NCBI GenBank assembly: GCA_009746045.1
Contig: RPFO01000312.1
Span: forward strand, 1,432,139-1,496,138
Direction: 5' to 3'
From: Mesostigma viride
Taxonomy: Eukaryota; Streptophyta; Mesostigmatophyceae; Mesostigmatales; Mesostigmataceae
Length of the DNA: 64,000 bases
Shown piece by piece: positions 34,312 through 46,700 of the stretch. A model generated the notes under the pieces. The model made no database searches. It was given only the letters and a program-made list of their open reading frames with translations, and was not told the DNA's origin. Numbering within the stretch: position 1 is the stretch's first letter; every line of letters starts with the position of its first letter. Position numbers and translations under genes: made by a program.

Positions 34312-37300
34312 ATGCAGACACATTCTCGCTCTACGTTCCTCCTGTTCGCGTGGTTGTGCTGCGGGATACTTGCATTGAGCAGCGGCCGAGAGGAGATCTC
34401 GTCGAATGACCCCGCAGACGCCGCCAGGGCTGCAGCTAACGGTAAGCCAACCTCATTGCTGCCACTATGTTGTGCGCTGCCGCGCGCTAGTACACGCGGC
34501 ATGTGGAAGGCAAAGTAATTTATAGTTCGCAATGTACATCATTCAACAGAAGAACCGTCTCGAAACCATCTCAATTGCTGCAATGTACGATGACATGCGC
34601 ACCTAAAAATACCTCATAAGCCCAATTATGCACGCGCTTCTACCTCCTTCACTGCCATTTTTTTTTGTGCAGACGTGGGCGGCCTTGTCCGTGACCTGGA
34701 AGTTGTCTACTGCAGCGACGCCTCGTGGAAGTGTGAACCAATTGAAGGTGCGGTGCAATGCCTGTTTCCTCTGCAGCCCGGTGGCGGGTTTTAGAGGTTG
34801 CAGTAAAATATACCAAACATAATTGACTTGTCCTTGCGAACTACACCAGGGCCATAACAGCCCTATCAAGGTCCTATACCAACGAGCCCTGCTCTTCACC
34901 ATAAATGACTTTTGCATATCCACCTGCGCCTTTGGTGCAAAAGGCATCAGTATATGTATGAGGTTGCCTATCTGCGGTTGTTCACTTATATTTCTTACTC
35001 TTGGGATGCCAGTATTGATGACGCAACCAAGGCATCTCTGACATTGCGAGGTCCTGCACCATGGGCTCGCCATCCTGCCTCACTATTCTGCACGTTACCG
35101 ACTCATTTGCAAGCGAATTCGAGGCCACCAGCCATGCACACCACCGGCCGTTATTCAGCGAGCCACTTTAGTGAGGGATAACCTAGGCAGTCAAGTTACT
35201 CGACATGCAGCCGAGCCTGGTGTGCAGCATGCCAGCGCACAGGCGTGCACACCCACACCCTGTACCCACAACCTTAACCCACGCACACGAGCATACGCGT
35301 GCTGCTGCTCAGCATCGCGTGACGTTTGTTCGTTTTGGTTCAACGCTAGTACACCGTATTTATCTAGTGGGATGCTAGCTCTGGTTCAACGCTAGTACAC
35401 CGTGCTTATCTAGTGGAAGACTAGCTCCGGTTCAACGCTAGTACACCGTGCTTATCTATGGAAGACTAGCTCTGGTTCAACGCTAGTACACCGTATTTAT
35501 CTAGTGGAAGACTAGCTCTGGTTCAACGCTGGTACACCGTAATTATCTAGTGGAAGACTAGCCCTGGTTCAACGCTAGTACACCGTGCTTATCTAGTGGA
35601 AGACTAGCTCAGGTTCAACGCTAGTACACCGTATTTATCTAGTGGGATGCTAGCTCTGGTTCAACGCTAGTACACCGTGCTTATCTAGTGGGAGACCAGC
35701 TCTGGTTCAACGCTAGTACACCGTGCTTATCTAGTGGAAGACCAGCTCTGGTTCAACGCTAGTACACCGTGCTTATCTAGTGGAAGACTAGCTCTGGTTC
35801 AACGCTAGTACACCGTGCTTATCTAGTGGGATGCTAGCTCTGGTTCAACGCTAGTACACCGTATTTATCTAGTGGAAGACTAGCTCAGGTTCAACGCTGG
35901 TACACCGTCTTTATCTAGTGGAAGACCAGCTCTGGTTCAACGCTAGTACACCGTATTTATCTAGTGGGATGCTAGCTCTGGTTGAACGCTAGTACACCGT
36001 ATTTATCTAGTGGGATGCTAGCTCTGGTTCAACGCTAGTACACCGTGCTTATCTAGTGGAAGACCAGCTCTGGTTCAACGCTAGTACACCGTATTTATCT
36101 AGTGGAAGACTAGCTCTGGTTCAACGCTAGTACACCGTAATTATCTAGTGGAAGACTAGCTCTGGTTCAACGCTAGTACACCGTATTTATCTAGTGGAAG
36201 ACTAGCTCTGGTTCAACGCTAGTACACCGTGCTTATCTAGTGGAAGACTAGCTCTGGTTCAACGCTAGTACAGCGTATTTATCTAGCGGAAGACTAGACT
36301 AGCGATACCGCATAGCCATGGAAGCTCCTGCTACCACGCCAGAGGAAGCTGACCCCAATCGTGGAAGCTCCTGCCACTACTATGGTCACTATATTCGGAA
36401 CAACCTGCTTGCCCGGCTGCTTAGGGTGTAGGCCTCTGGTTGCTTCTCGATTGGCCCGATTGTGCTACTCGATTGTGCACGTGCATGCCCACACCTGATT
36501 GCCCAGTGGTCTGCTCCTCGCTAACCTCTGCGCGCGTATCTCTGCATCCTTCCCCGCCCCCTTTTCGCTGCCCCCGCCACGCTGCCCCCCGTGTTCCCAC
36601 CCCTCTCACGGGACTCAGTCTACATGTAAATTAACTAATGCTGGCCCCTGTGTTCCCACCCCTGTATCCCAGCCCTTCCCAGCCCTTCTGGTGCCCGTGG
36701 GCCCCATGGTTCTGCCATCTCTTTTCTGCCCCTTGTGTTTGCCCTTGGGTTTTGCTCTTCACCCCCCCTTGTGTTTGCTCCTCGCCCCCTTGTTTTGCCC
36801 TCTATGTTTTGTGCCTTTGTCCTGCCCCCTTGCTCTGCCCCTCGTTTCCCCCTGTTGCGCCTTCTTGCTTGGGGTACCTCTCCCTCCTTACCCCTCCCTC
36901 CTTGCCCCTCCCTCCTTACCCCTCTCTCCTTACCCCTCCCTCCTTACCCCTCCCTCCTTGCCCCTCCCTTCTTACCCCTCTCTCCTTAACCCTCCCTCCT
37001 TCCCAGTCGCGCTGGCGGACCCAAAGAAGTATCGGCTGGAGCGCGGCACCAACAAGGGCGGGTGGCAGCAGTGGCGCTTGCCAGGGTCCCACGCGCTGCA
37101 CTTCTACCACAACAAGAAGACAGGTGTCGCGCGCTGGGACAACCCTGCCACCGGGTACATTGACAGGTGTGTGGGCGGCCCGTGTATAAATATACTCGCA
37201 GGCTCGAGCTACGATGCATGGTCCCGATTCTCCAGATATCTGGCCTGCGCTGGATGTCTCCGTGATACCATGGTCACTATCAATACATTATTATGGCCTG

Positions 37301-37650
37301 CGCTAGTTGTCTCATAGATATCATGGTCACTATCCTATATAGTACTGTCTGCCTGCGCTGGTTGTCTCGTGGATACAATGGTCACAATCAACAAGTTTTA
37401 TGGCCTGAGCTGGTCTTCTCTCGTTCCGCACCATTGCGAAGTTGTTTGGAATGTTCACTCGTATACCCATTGCTATGTTTTTGTTGCTGGCACACGCAGC
37501 GAGCGCTGGTCGTTCCTCATGCTGGACCAGACGTCCAAGCTCGCCGACTGGCTGCGCAGCAAGTGGGGGGACAGCGACTTCCAATACTACGACATGGAGG
37601 ATGAGGAGGACTTGGACGGGGATGACCCCTACCGTCGATTCGAGTTATAA
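34312..37650 (+). CDS. Small putative secretory-pathway protein with a WW-like domain
   Basis: Five exons, 34312-34441, 34673-34752, 34951-35050, 37007-37166 and 37500-37650, join in phase to give about 206 residues. The N-terminus has a classic signal peptide: a basic start, then a hydrophobic core (FLLFAWLCCGILAL), then SSGREE. A short acidic segment follows (DVGGLVRDLEVVYC). Exon 4 encodes YRLERGTNKGGWQQW, then HFYHNKKTGVARWDNP. The Trp, the aromatic pair, His-Asn, Thr-Gly and final Trp-x-x-Pro are spaced as in a WW domain, which normally binds proline-rich ligands. WW domains are usually cytosolic, so a signal peptide is unusual. The C-terminus is very acidic and ends RRFEL. Exon 3 and the donor at 34752 are the least certain parts; a better-looking donor at 34747 breaks the phase. 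Family not recognised. Confidence 0.55.
35329..36290. repeat. 46-bp tandem array, about 21 copies
   Basis: Unit includes CTGGTTCAACGCTAGTACAC and TTATCTAGTGG plus AAGACTAGCT. Variants (GATGCTAGCT, GACCAGCT; ATTT/GCTT/AATT before ATC) are shuffled along the array in a higher-order way. It lies in the 1956-bp intron 3 of the WW-like gene. Confidence 0.95.
36880..37004. repeat. CCCCTCCCTCCTTA-type pyrimidine array at a 3' splice site
   Basis: Tandem 14-bp blocks (CCTCCCTCCTTACC and variants) run into the acceptor TTCCCAG at 37006 of WW-like exon 4. Confidence 0.8.
37242..37412. repeat. Cluster of a dispersed short repeat (GGCCTGCGCTGGTTGTC)
   Basis: Three copies of GGCCTGCGCTGGTTGTC, each followed by a variant of TGATACCATGGTCACTATC, lie in WW-like intron 4, with a fourth degenerate one at about 37402. 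Opposite-strand copies occur at 4747-4763, 17105-17120, 18892-18908 and 47935-47951, and a decayed one is near 53630-53675. The flanks are related at several of these sites, so this is a dispersed family. Confidence 0.65.
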
Positions 37651-39403
37651 GGTTCAGTGCTACGACATGGATTAGGAGTTGGATGGAGATGTCTGGCTAC
37701 CCCTACTGGCGATGTGAGCTGCAAGGGAAGGGATTGTGCCATCAAGCGATGAGGCCTGGAGTGTGTGCCAACATAAATGACGCACACTTAATTGATTAAT
37801 TAATTAGTTAGTCTCGTGTCCCCCTTGGGGGACCACGGAGCACTGAATTCCCCAGTTAAGATATAGTGGACGTCTCCCCAAGACGTCAATATGTACATGA
37901 GGTACACATTAGACTGCATGATCTGAGTGAGGGGGACATAGGCCGTGAATATGAGCTACAAGGTCTCGAGTATGTGCGGACAATGAAGAAATCAATTGGG
38001 ACGACCTTTATCGGTGCTGTGAGCTGTGAGGGAGCGGGTGGTAGCATTAGCGAGGCATGTGTCGGCATCCGTGCCGGGCCATTAATTAATTAATTAAACT
38101 CGTGCTCCCGTTGGGGAGTCACGGAGCACCGAAGTGCTTTTAATCCCTGTGTGTGCAAAACAGGACGACCACAATAAGGACGCCCCCTGCGGGCTAGCTT
38201 AGCCCTTGTAATCATCGGCAGTCACCGCCGCAATGGCATGCAGCCATGCCTAGTATGTTATAGCAATGCCTAGCCTTGCCACCATACCTAGGTAGCTAGT
38301 CACGTGCACCGCGCTAACGCACAATACGCAGCCAGCCATAGCCTTAGCCTAGCTTATCATTAGTACAGCCAGCCATGCTACGCCCCAGCTATGCTCCGCT
38401 TGTTTGCCCACGTACGTTTCTGGACGTGATAAGCTCACGCGGGTCTTATTGCACCCACAGAATTTGCCGGATCGTTTATCGTGTCCAATTGCTGCTGCAC
38501 ATGGCATGCCTCTGGCATGAAGGAGAAAGGGGGTCTCTACCCTTTCTTCCTGTAGTGCATATACAGGGATTATAAGCACTCCGGTGCTCCGTGACTCCCC
38601 AACGGGAGCACGTGTTATTAATTAATGGCCCCGCCAATATGTCACCCACGTACGCACATTTCAGCATTGGAGTGGGTGCACTATTGGTGCACCCACAATC
38701 ATGCCAGACTCTCCTCGTGAGTAGTTTAGATTGCCGCTGTGGCTTGCCTCCGGGCGTGAAAGAAGACGGTTGCCCCCTTCGCAGTGTGCAACACTAATGG
38801 ATGAAAAGCACTTGAACTCTGTATTATTGTGCTCGATCCGTGACAAGAGCGCTTTTTTTATTAATTACTTAATTAATATGGTTGGGGCATGATGCGCGGA
38901 CGATGTTTGTAAGTTATAACTTTCATGTAATTGATTATTTTTCTATTGAGATTAGCATAGTATACTCCGTGGCATGCCCATACACATGACACGCAAGTAC
39001 TAACTTACTAACCAACTGACATGGCAAGTATATAATTATACAAATGATGCACCTGAATATGGCGGGCATCAGTGCGTGTGCCAGGACCCTGCTGACACCT
39101 CATGCACAAAATGCTAGAAGGTTTTCTGAATTTGCTCTTGCTGGCTGCCACTAACCGAACTCACCCGGCTTTTACATGTACATTCACCCGTTCAGTCATT
39201 TAATATGTACACACAGAAGAAGGGATCTTTCTGAGTTGTGAGGATGTGCATGTCTACCTCACCTCCCATGTCCTCCTGCATACATAAATCCAGCTGCAAT
39301 CATGTCGCGATGTTGCATCAGGTTGATTGACAGCAAAAAATTCACTGTCGGTGGTACTCTTTTGTTAACTATACAAATGGCACACTTTGTGTCCCTGGCG
39401 CCC
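37651..39403. other. Convergent intergenic region with TTAATTAA-bearing elements
   Basis: This stretch lies between the 3' ends of the WW-like gene and the TCP11-like gene. It contains a foldback element (38077-38630), a related single arm at 37790-37860, another TTAATTAA patch at 38853-38875, and short hairpin-related sequence near 38449 and 38690. No gene is supported. Confidence 0.6.
38077..38630. mobile_element. Foldback/MITE with about 70-bp inverted arms
   Basis: The left arm (38077-38150) and right arm (38563-38630) are near-perfect inverted copies. From the outside in they carry GGCCATTAATTAAT, CGTGCTCCCGTTGGGGAGTC, ACGGAGCACCG and TAATCCCTGT. Each arm itself contains the internal hairpin GTGCTCCCG...GGGAGTCACGGAGCAC. 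Related single arms occur at 37790-37860 and 53430-53470. No coding capacity. Confidence 0.7.
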
Positions 39404-42400
39404 TCACACGTTGCCACGCCTGTGCAGCGTCTCGGCCTGCTGATTGTACCACGGCTCAAAGACAGGGTAATTCACGATGATGAGCTGGCACACCTTGGCG
39501 GCCAGCTCCTCCACCTGCGGCAGCATCGCGTCGCTACAGCAGCGCTTGAGGTGGGCGAGCGCGGGCGTGCGGCCATCGGTGATGCCGAGCAGCAACAGGG
39601 AGAGCAGCGCGTGGCTCACGCTGTTGCCAACGATCTTGAACACCGGGTCGTCCAGCTGCACACTCAAACAGGCACATCAAGGCCAAGCAGGGATCCAAAT
39701 AGTAAGTAAGACAACGATTCCTGGACGCATGGCGTTCCATGTTGGTTATATGCAACGCTGGAATATTGGTTGTATTCAACCCACAGCCTCTACACACAGG
39801 GATTGTTCAGCTGTGTAAGCCATGAGCATGACGGCACAGCATGGCCCCAGCGCGAGGCCGCGGTCGGCTCAGCCTGGCCGTCACCTGCTCACGAGGCGAG
39901 GTCCAGCGACAGCCACGCGCCGAAACGAAACTTGTCCAGATTCCATGATTTAAACGATGAGGCAGAGGAGCCTCCAGAATGAGCAGACACATTAAAAATG
40001 TTAAGTGAAAGCACAGGCGTGGCCATCCCTAGGGCGATCGGGCAAAACACTGGCGACAGGCGGGACGCAATGGCATGAGGCTAAAGGAAAGTACCCGTAG
40101 ACTGTTTGTACAGCACACCCTGACAGCATACTACGGCACCTTGAGCGTCTCCTCCTGTCACAACTGATCACAGCATTACGATACAACACAACTACATAGC
40201 TAATCATGGCATTACGTTACAAGACAAGTAATATTGCAATTGAGATACCAGAAGCCAAAACACAACTACATAGCTAATCATGGCATTGCGTTACAAGACA
40301 AGTAATATTGCAATTGAGATACCAGAAGCCAAAACACAACTACATAGCTAATCATGGCATTACGTTACAAGACAAGTAATATTGTAACAGCAATACCAGA
40401 AGCCATCGCACCTTGCCCGATCTCCGCCGCATGGCATATACCCGCATGAAACCACGTTAGCATCATCATACTGGTACACCGTCTACGTGATAATGAATCA
40501 ATCATACTTGTAGATGGTGTCATCACACGATGCACTTTGAGCGTATTCTCCCGCACGGCAGATAAGAGCATACCGAGAGTACAAGTACATTAGAGTACAT
40601 TGTCGTCAGAAAGCAACAATATTCTTGCATTTATTACATTACCTATTATCTACATCAGTGTCTATACATTCATTGAGAGTATATACATTCGATAGAGTAC
40701 ATCCATAGTAGTATATAGTACGATACTATATGACCGCTAAGTACCTTGAGCGTCTTCTCCAGCATGGCCGCCAGCAACGACTGGCTCTGCTCCGGCGCAG
40801 CCTGCGCCGCCGCCACCTGGCCGCCCGCGGTTGCACCACCCAGCCCTGGCGCCTCCCTCCTACCCTCCCTCTCACCCACAACTCGTGCGCTTCCATTCAG
40901 TGGAGGGGGGGGCGCCTGTCCTTGCTGGACCTGCCCCTGGGGGGGGGGTCGTCCTGGAAGGGCCTGTCCTTGAGAAGCAGTCTCTCCTTCCTCTGGCGCC
41001 AGGCACTCCTGGGCGATGGCCACCAGCTCGGCGGTGATATCTGGCAGCCGCACCATCGGGTGCTCCAGCATCAGCAGCAGGCGGGTCCGGGACTTGGCCA
41101 GCGCGGCCTCCCTTCGTTGCGGCGACACGCGGGGCCTGCTGCTGGCACCAGCACCTGCGCCGGCCCCGGCCTGGGGTCGCATGCCGGTGGTGAACAGAAA
41201 GTCGATGTGTATGCGGGGCGTGTCCGTATTAATACTAGCTGATGCAACGGTGCCGTATAGACCGTATTAATACTAGCTGATGCAACGGTGCCGTATAGAC
41301 CGCCCGCATGGTGTGGGCATGCAGGCATGCAGATGTGCGCAGAGCATGTTGTTATTATGATGTTACCAAGGGCCACACAGTGTCACGTACCCTATGAACT
41401 CTATACTACCCTTAGTATAACGACACTAGAAGAACATCACAACAGATGACATGGCACATTATTCTACGACATTTACATCATCACATCCTGCAAAAGGCCG
41501 CTGTACAGCAATACCAGCAGATTACATAGTTTTGGGTGGTGTCGGAACTATTGCGTATCCCCCTTTTGCGATCTACCCAGGACCGGATTGCAGAGTGGCC
41601 ATATCGAGCCGACGAGCGAAGGGAATGTCCGACTCATGAAAGAAACCACCGAAAGAACAAAAGACTCAAGTTGGGACCCACGCAAGAAGCAGACAATTTG
41701 AAACGGCCAAGAAAATTGGAAGGGGTTCGCCTCGCAACGCGGTCGGCACAGCCCCCTGCCACCTACCCACCGGCGCCTGGACCCTGTCTCTCAGGTGCAT
41801 GCGGCACATTGGATTTTCATGCGTCACTGTTGGAGCGCATGCATACAAATTTTTACCCAGGTCGCTGCGGACCCACCTGCGCCAGCGCCTGCGATAGGAG
41901 CACCTGCGCCGCAGCCACCACCTTCAACCGCTGCAGCCCGTTCTGCAGCGCCACGATCCTCGCACGGTCCAATGCCAGCGTCTCCGGTAAACTGTCATCC
42001 GTAACGGGCTCCCCTCGCTCCATCAGCACCGCCATGCCCGCGCGTATCAGCGCGTCCGCGTCCGCGCGATCCCATTGGCCGGGACGCAGCGGGGCCAGCC
42101 CGCGGCGCGCCAGCTCAGCGGACCTGGGCGGCGCCTCGGGCTGAGGGAGATGCGACGCGGGCCGCCGACCCGCCGCCATGCTGGCAGGGACTAGGGTGGC
42201 CGGTGGGACGGGCACTGCTAAGGGAACCCCGGCGATGGCCATCGCGCCTGGTGGGCTGTTCTTCGAGCTATTGGGTGATAAAGCCAGCCTATCCCTGCCA
42301 TCAACCGCGTCGTCATCTTCACCATCCGCATCCTCTGCGTGCTGATTGCTGCCATCCGCGGCGCTCATGCCGCCACTCCCGTTTTGGTTACTAACATCCA

Positions 42401-43139
42401 CAGTCCCTGTAGAGGATGGGCCAGGGACCGTGGGCGGGCCCATCTGGGGCCGGACTGTGGCCAATCGCGTGCGAGCCTCTGCCATCCATGCCGCGAGTCG
42501 AGGAAAGGGGAGCGGCTCATCCGCCAGGGGGACTCTCGCAACCTCCTGGTCGACCCCTCCCGAGGCTGCGGGTAGGGCTGACCCAGCCGGCAGGTGTGCT
42601 GACTTGGCCCGTGGGGGGGAGCTCCCGGGCACCGCCCTGGCCTCTGATTGGCTGCCATGCGGCGAAGCCATCGATGAATCACCGCCGTCCACCGCCATGG
42701 GCTCTGCTCCGCCGTCGTTCCCACCAGAAGGGGGGGCCGTGCGGGTGCCGGGTGGGCTTATTGGCCCACTCTTGCCCTGTGGCGACCAGGCCATGGATGA
42801 CGATGACGATGGCGGTGACGGTAGGGTGCCGTGGGCGGTGGCCAAGATCTCGTCGTGCAACGCCCGAAGCTGGGGCGGGGAGGGTAGACCAGCGGCGCCC
42901 GCGCTAATACTGCCAATATTGGCCGCCGCGAGCGCGCCATGCTTGATGGTACGCACAAACCAGCGGCGCAGGTAGTCGACCCCCATGGGGCCCCCTTGCA
43001 CCAGCCGCCCCACCATGCGCACGCGTGCGCTCATGACCGAGAACTGCAGCCGCTGGACGCGATCGAACAGCCAGCGCAGACCCTTGAGTACCACCTGGAC
43101 GGGCAACCGCGTGCCCTCTGGCGGCGATAATGCTGTCCC

Positions 43140-43197
<58 letters not shown>

Positions 43198-43715
43198 AAA
43201 TCAGGGGAGGAGGCCACCCTTGCCTCAGAGCCAGAGAGGACAAGGGATGCCCCCGCTGCTGCTGCCGCCACCTTCCCCGCGGCTGTCATCTGGCCCCCCT
43301 CGTGTCCCGACATCGGGGCCGCCTGATTATCATCCGGGTCCGGCTCTACCTGCCGCGCCCCGTCACGGCACGCTTCCGATGATGCCAGGAGGGAAGAGCC
43401 TGCGCCCGCACCCGCAGAACTTGTGCTTGCACCCGCAGAGCTTGTGCCCGCACTCGTGATTGTGCCTGATCCAGCCGAGCCGCCTGCGTCTGTGCCTGCG
43501 CTGGTACCGGGCGCCAGCATCATGGCATTCATTTCCGCGAGCACGTTGGCGTAGGCCAGTTTCAGCTGCTCGTCGTCGGCGGGGGCGCCCATCGAGAGGA
43601 GGAGCGAGACAACGTAGTCCATGAGCTGGCAAAGGAATGGGAGATGCCACCCTTGGGACGCCAGCACGCCGGCCAGGGCGTCGGGGGACAGGCGGGCGTG
43701 CACCTGCGGTCATGA

Positions 43716-43790
<75 letters not shown>

Positions 43791-46700
43791 GGTGGGAGGG
43801 GGGCGGTGCACGTGAAAAGCAAAAGAGCTTACATTAGAATTATTAGTTATGTATGTTGGTACATATATACGCTCTCCTATCAACCTCTTCATGCTATCTT
43901 AACAAACAAACCAACGGCCTGTTCATTGCTAACTACCTAGTAAACTAAAAAAACCTACTGGCCCTTTCAAGTAGCCCTAGGGCCTACGACACAAAAAACA
44001 ACATCCTGTCAACCACTCCCACTCCTCCGCCCCTTGCCGCCTCCCGAAGCCCCACCTGCGCGCGCAACTCCGCAGTGGGCACGATCTCCGCCAGCATGTC
44101 GCGGAGCTCCGCCACCAAGCCGACCGCGCGCAGGTACCCATCCCTCTCGCCGCTGATGCTGGCCTCCACGCTGTCCCAGAACGCTCGCTCGATGGTGGCA
44201 CGCACGGTCGCCTTCAGTAGATAAACCATGGATAAGCCATAGATCAGCCATGGATAAATAATAGATAACGATATTTAAGCCATAGAGAAGCCAAAAATAA
44301 GTCATAGATAAGCCATAGATAAGCCAAAAATAAGTCATAGATAAGCCATAGATAAGCCAAAAATAAGCCATAGATAAGCCACAGATGGGCGGCGCAGTCG
44401 TGGAGGCCATGCAGTCAAGCAAACACACGCATGGAAATATAAGAACAATGTGGAAGTAAGGTAAGATAGATGACATTTATTTGTCATGTGTCGAGGGTTA
44501 CACAGGCAAGGAATGCAAGCATGATTGCAGGGGTTCAAAGGATGGCTCTACAATTGGCAGGCCGGGCAAGTGAGCCCACCACGAGAGAGAAGTCGTGTAT
44601 GAGGGCACCCGGGCCAGCAACTACAAACCACACTTGCCTAGTAGCATATTGCCATCTAAAGTTGCATCGGTAGCAAAAGGTAACATAAGGATGGTAAGTT
44701 AACATAAGGCAGCATAAGGTAACATAAGGATGGTAAGTTAACATAAGGTAGCATAAGGTAACATAAGGATGGTAAGTTAACATAAGGTAGCATAAGGTAA
44801 CATAAGGATGGTAAGTTAACATAAGGTAGCATAAGGTAACATAAGGATGGTAAGTTAACATAAGGTAGCAAAAGGTAACATAAGGATGGTAAGTTAACAT
44901 AAGGTAGCATAAGGTAACATAAGGATGGTAAGGTAGCATAAGGTAACATAAGGATGGTAAGTTAACATAAGGTAACATAAGGATGGTAAGTTAACAAAAG
45001 GATGGTAAGTTAACACAAGGATGGTAAGTTAACAAAACTTTTTTTGGTAGCAAAAGGTAACAGAAGATAACGTACGGTTTCCCATCACATGCCACATTTT
45101 GAGCACTTCCACTGCAAAGAAGGGCAGCGCGAAAAGCGATGATGATGAATATGATGGCAGTGCGGACACTAACAAGAGCGACACGATGAGATAGCTGGCA
45201 GCCATGAAAACGATCAGGAGGAGAACTTTGTAAGAACTAAGTAAGAACTTTGTGAGACCCTGCGTCCCCCAGATCGATCGAATGCAGAGAATCTGCCTAC
45301 GCCACCACACCCGGGCCAGCCTTCCTTACCAGCAAACAGCCCCCCACAGAACCCACCATCCCCCACTGGACCCCCCCCCCCCCCCCCCTCTCTTACCAAT
45401 ACCGTCGTCTCGTCCATCATCGCGCCGCCTCCCTCCGCCTCCCTCCCACCCCCCTGTGCCGGCCCCCCGCCTGCGCCCGCTCCCGCCCCCGCCCCCCCTG
45501 ACGCCGACGCCGCGTGCCGATTCAGCCCCAAGAGAGCTCCCCCCTCCGGCACCCAGCCTGGGTCGTACATGAGCTCGTACACGATCCTCTCGTTACCCTG
45601 CCCAAAGGGGGGAGGCATGGGGGCGGGCGGCGGGGCCACCGGGAGCCTGCCACCCCCAGGTGGCCCCCACCCCCCCCGTCTTTCCCGTCCTCCCCCCCGC
45701 CCTTGCCGCCCCCCTCCTCCTTGTCCCCGCTCTTGCGCTCCTTCACGGGAGGGAAGCGAAACGAGAAGCCGCTTCGCTTGCTGCCGCCCCCTTGTCCCTG
45801 GCCGCGTCCCTGGCCCTGCCCCTGGTTGCCGTCCTGGCCCTCGCCTGCCCCGCCGGTGGCCCCTGGCGGCGCCACCTGGCCAGCACCCCTGGTGGCTGCA
45901 CCGCTGGCACCTGGGACAGCAAGGGAGGTCCCCCCGTGCGGGGCCGACATCATGCCATGGCTGGTCATGAGCGGTTGGGCGAGGAGGCTGAAGCAAGGAA
46001 CCTCTTGCCTTGAAGAGGCCACACATGGAGACGGCGTAGGTGCCAGCGAAGTGGTTGATGTGGCAGTGGCGGCGGGGCACAGGGGGGGGGTTGTAGCAGC
46101 AGTGGTGGGCGAAGAGCCGGAGGAGATGGGGCCAGTGGTGGTGTTGATGCTGGTGGCGGAAGGGGAGTAGGAGGATGGCGCCCCCCCCCTTGCGGCGACA
46201 AATCGCGCGTGCACGCGAGCCAGCGCGGCATCCATGCGCGCGGCCCCCGATGCCCCTGACAGCTTGCGGACGCGATCCCTCAGGGTGTCCACCTCAGCCG
46301 CGACATGCGCCAGCATCTCGCGTTGCTGCGCCGCGCGGCCTTCGCCGTACAGAGACGAGCGGCTAGCCTGCGCAGCAGTGTGCGCGGTTGCGTTGGCATG
46401 AGGTTGGGTCATCTCAGATGGGCTCGCAGACGCATGTGCCGACGCATGCGCAGTATCCTGTGCAGTAGCATGTGCACAAGGTTGGATGACTTGCGATGGG
46501 CCAGGGCGGCCATTCTGCACGGAAGGCAGTTGGCTAGCCTGCGAGTGCGGCTGGCTAGCTTGTGGGGGAGGCTCGTCATTTAAGCCACGGTGAAGCAGAC
46601 CCACCGATGGCAGCAGCGTCGTGGTGGCGTCCGACAGCGAAAGGGCCGCCTGCACGTGCTGCGCAAATGACCAATCAGAAGCCAAAGATACTGCGTCCAA

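Noticed and set aside
44535-44978. Minus ORFs of about 100-147 residues with Leu/Tyr repeats
   Set aside because: Translation of an intronic tandem repeat.
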